NCBI RefSeq assembly: GCF_014174275.1
Contig: NZ_JABEQK010000008.1
Coordinates: 124,001 to 188,000, forward strand
From: Gluconacetobacter takamatsuzukensis
GTDB lineage: Bacteria > Pseudomonadota > Alphaproteobacteria > Acetobacterales > Acetobacteraceae
DNA: 64,000 nucleotides
Direction: 5' to 3'
A model generated the notes under the pieces. That model was not told the origin of the DNA and did no database searches. It worked only from the letters and a program-made list of their open reading frames with translations. Of this stretch, positions 63,719 to 64,000 are shown piece after piece. The stretch's first letter is position 1. Every line of letters starts with the position of its first letter. A program made the translations under genes and the position numbers.

Positions 63719-64000
63719 CCATTGTCTCCCTGCGGTAATGTGTCCTCGCGATAGCGGCGATGATAGCGCGCGCCCAGCCCGGTCAGCAGCTCGTAGCCGA
63801 TGGTTCCGGCGGCGTCGGCTGCGTCTTCCAGCGGATGATGCGGGCCGATCAGGTCCAGCGCGGTGCCCGCCGCCAGCGGGATGTCGCCCAGCGCCGTGAC
63901 GTCGACCGCCAGGCAATCCATGGAAATGCGGCCGACGATCGGCAGCGGTGTTTCCGGCTGTGCGGGCAGGATCGCGTGGCCGCGTCCGCCGATGGCGCGG
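63715..64000 (-). CDS. alr: alanine racemase, C-terminal part
   Basis: The visible 94 C-terminal residues include LPIVGRISMDCLAVDVT, LDLIGPHHPLEDAADAAGTI and GYELLTGLGARYHRRY, the C-terminal domain of PLP-dependent alanine racemase; the PLP Lys and Tyr lie outside or beyond the window edge. It interconverts L- and D-alanine. Coupling to dadA points to a catabolic (DadX-like) role, though it may also serve wall synthesis. The gene continues past the right edge. Confidence 0.92.
   Translation of the reverse strand, partial: RAIGGRGHAILPAQPETPLPIVGRISMDCLAVDVTALGDIPLAAGTALDLIGPHHPLEDAADAAGTIGYELLTGLGARYHRRYREDTLPQGDNG

Overview
The window looks like a chromosomal segment of an acetic acid bacterium (Acetobacteraceae, Alphaproteobacteria), most likely a Gluconacetobacter-type genome. 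This is inferred from the high GC, the alphaproteobacterial cell-cycle regulator GcrA, a gluconate 5-dehydrogenase closely resembling Gluconobacter Gno, the F1-only ATP synthase operon order atpHAGDC, and PqiABC. No species-level claim can be made without a search.

Left part (1-8055): an unusual ClpP (minus) diverges from an OmpA-like lipoprotein. These are followed by a co-directional amino-acid and carbon-metabolism run, alaC, hom, glpX, recJ, ending at tRNA-Glu(CTC). Directly after that tRNA is a gene-poor, lower-GC patch (8056-9680) with small unknown genes, among them a DUF2335-like membrane protein; this may be the scar of a mobile element. From 9677 to 12326 there are small envelope and stress genes: lipoproteins, a GFA-family zinc protein, a Pmp3 membrane peptide and a DUF2501 protein.

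Middle part (12372-32616): an exported DUF3142 plus large lipoprotein pair; a PRISE-type SDR; an EamA exporter; dihydroxyacetone kinase; a MarR/FAD-monooxygenase divergon with two visible operators; hflX; and a likely three-gene unit (second PRISE-type SDR, MRJP-like exported protein, alpha/beta hydrolase) diverging from an HxlR regulator. An AlgE-like outer-membrane porin and a succinate-semialdehyde dehydrogenase follow.

Right part (32860-64000): tRNA-Thr, a di-haem peroxidase-like cytochrome, pqiABC, nusG-secE-tRNA-Trp (minus), tRNA-Gly plus an MFS exporter, gno facing a LacI regulator, the atpHAGDC operon, queF, rnd, gcrA, a bactofilin, a nucleoside-salvage group (adenosine kinase, exported nucleoside hydrolase, exported amidohydrolase), typA, a globin-coupled diguanylate cyclase, a DEAD-box helicase, and the start of a D-alanine catabolic operon (alr-dadA) running off the right end.

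The most interesting structure is not a gene. A family of about 160-bp, nested-palindrome elements sits at the 3' ends of unrelated genes (16289-16450, 18940-19059, 48669-48828, 60155-60314, with fragments at 11374-11413 and 52378-52461). Outer arms and internal stems differ in sequence but stay complementary, and every copy placed after a gene has the same orientation relative to that gene. Two further recurrent intergenic hairpin families (a GC-rich double hairpin and an AT-rich TTCTTTTTC palindrome) are also present. Other points are a ClpP whose catalytic Asp position reads Asn, an exported nucleoside hydrolase whose usual active-site His appears as Ala, and a gcrA upstream region carrying a DnaA-box-like site and a GANTC site at an inverted repeat. 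No CRISPR array, transposase, integrase or rRNA was seen.
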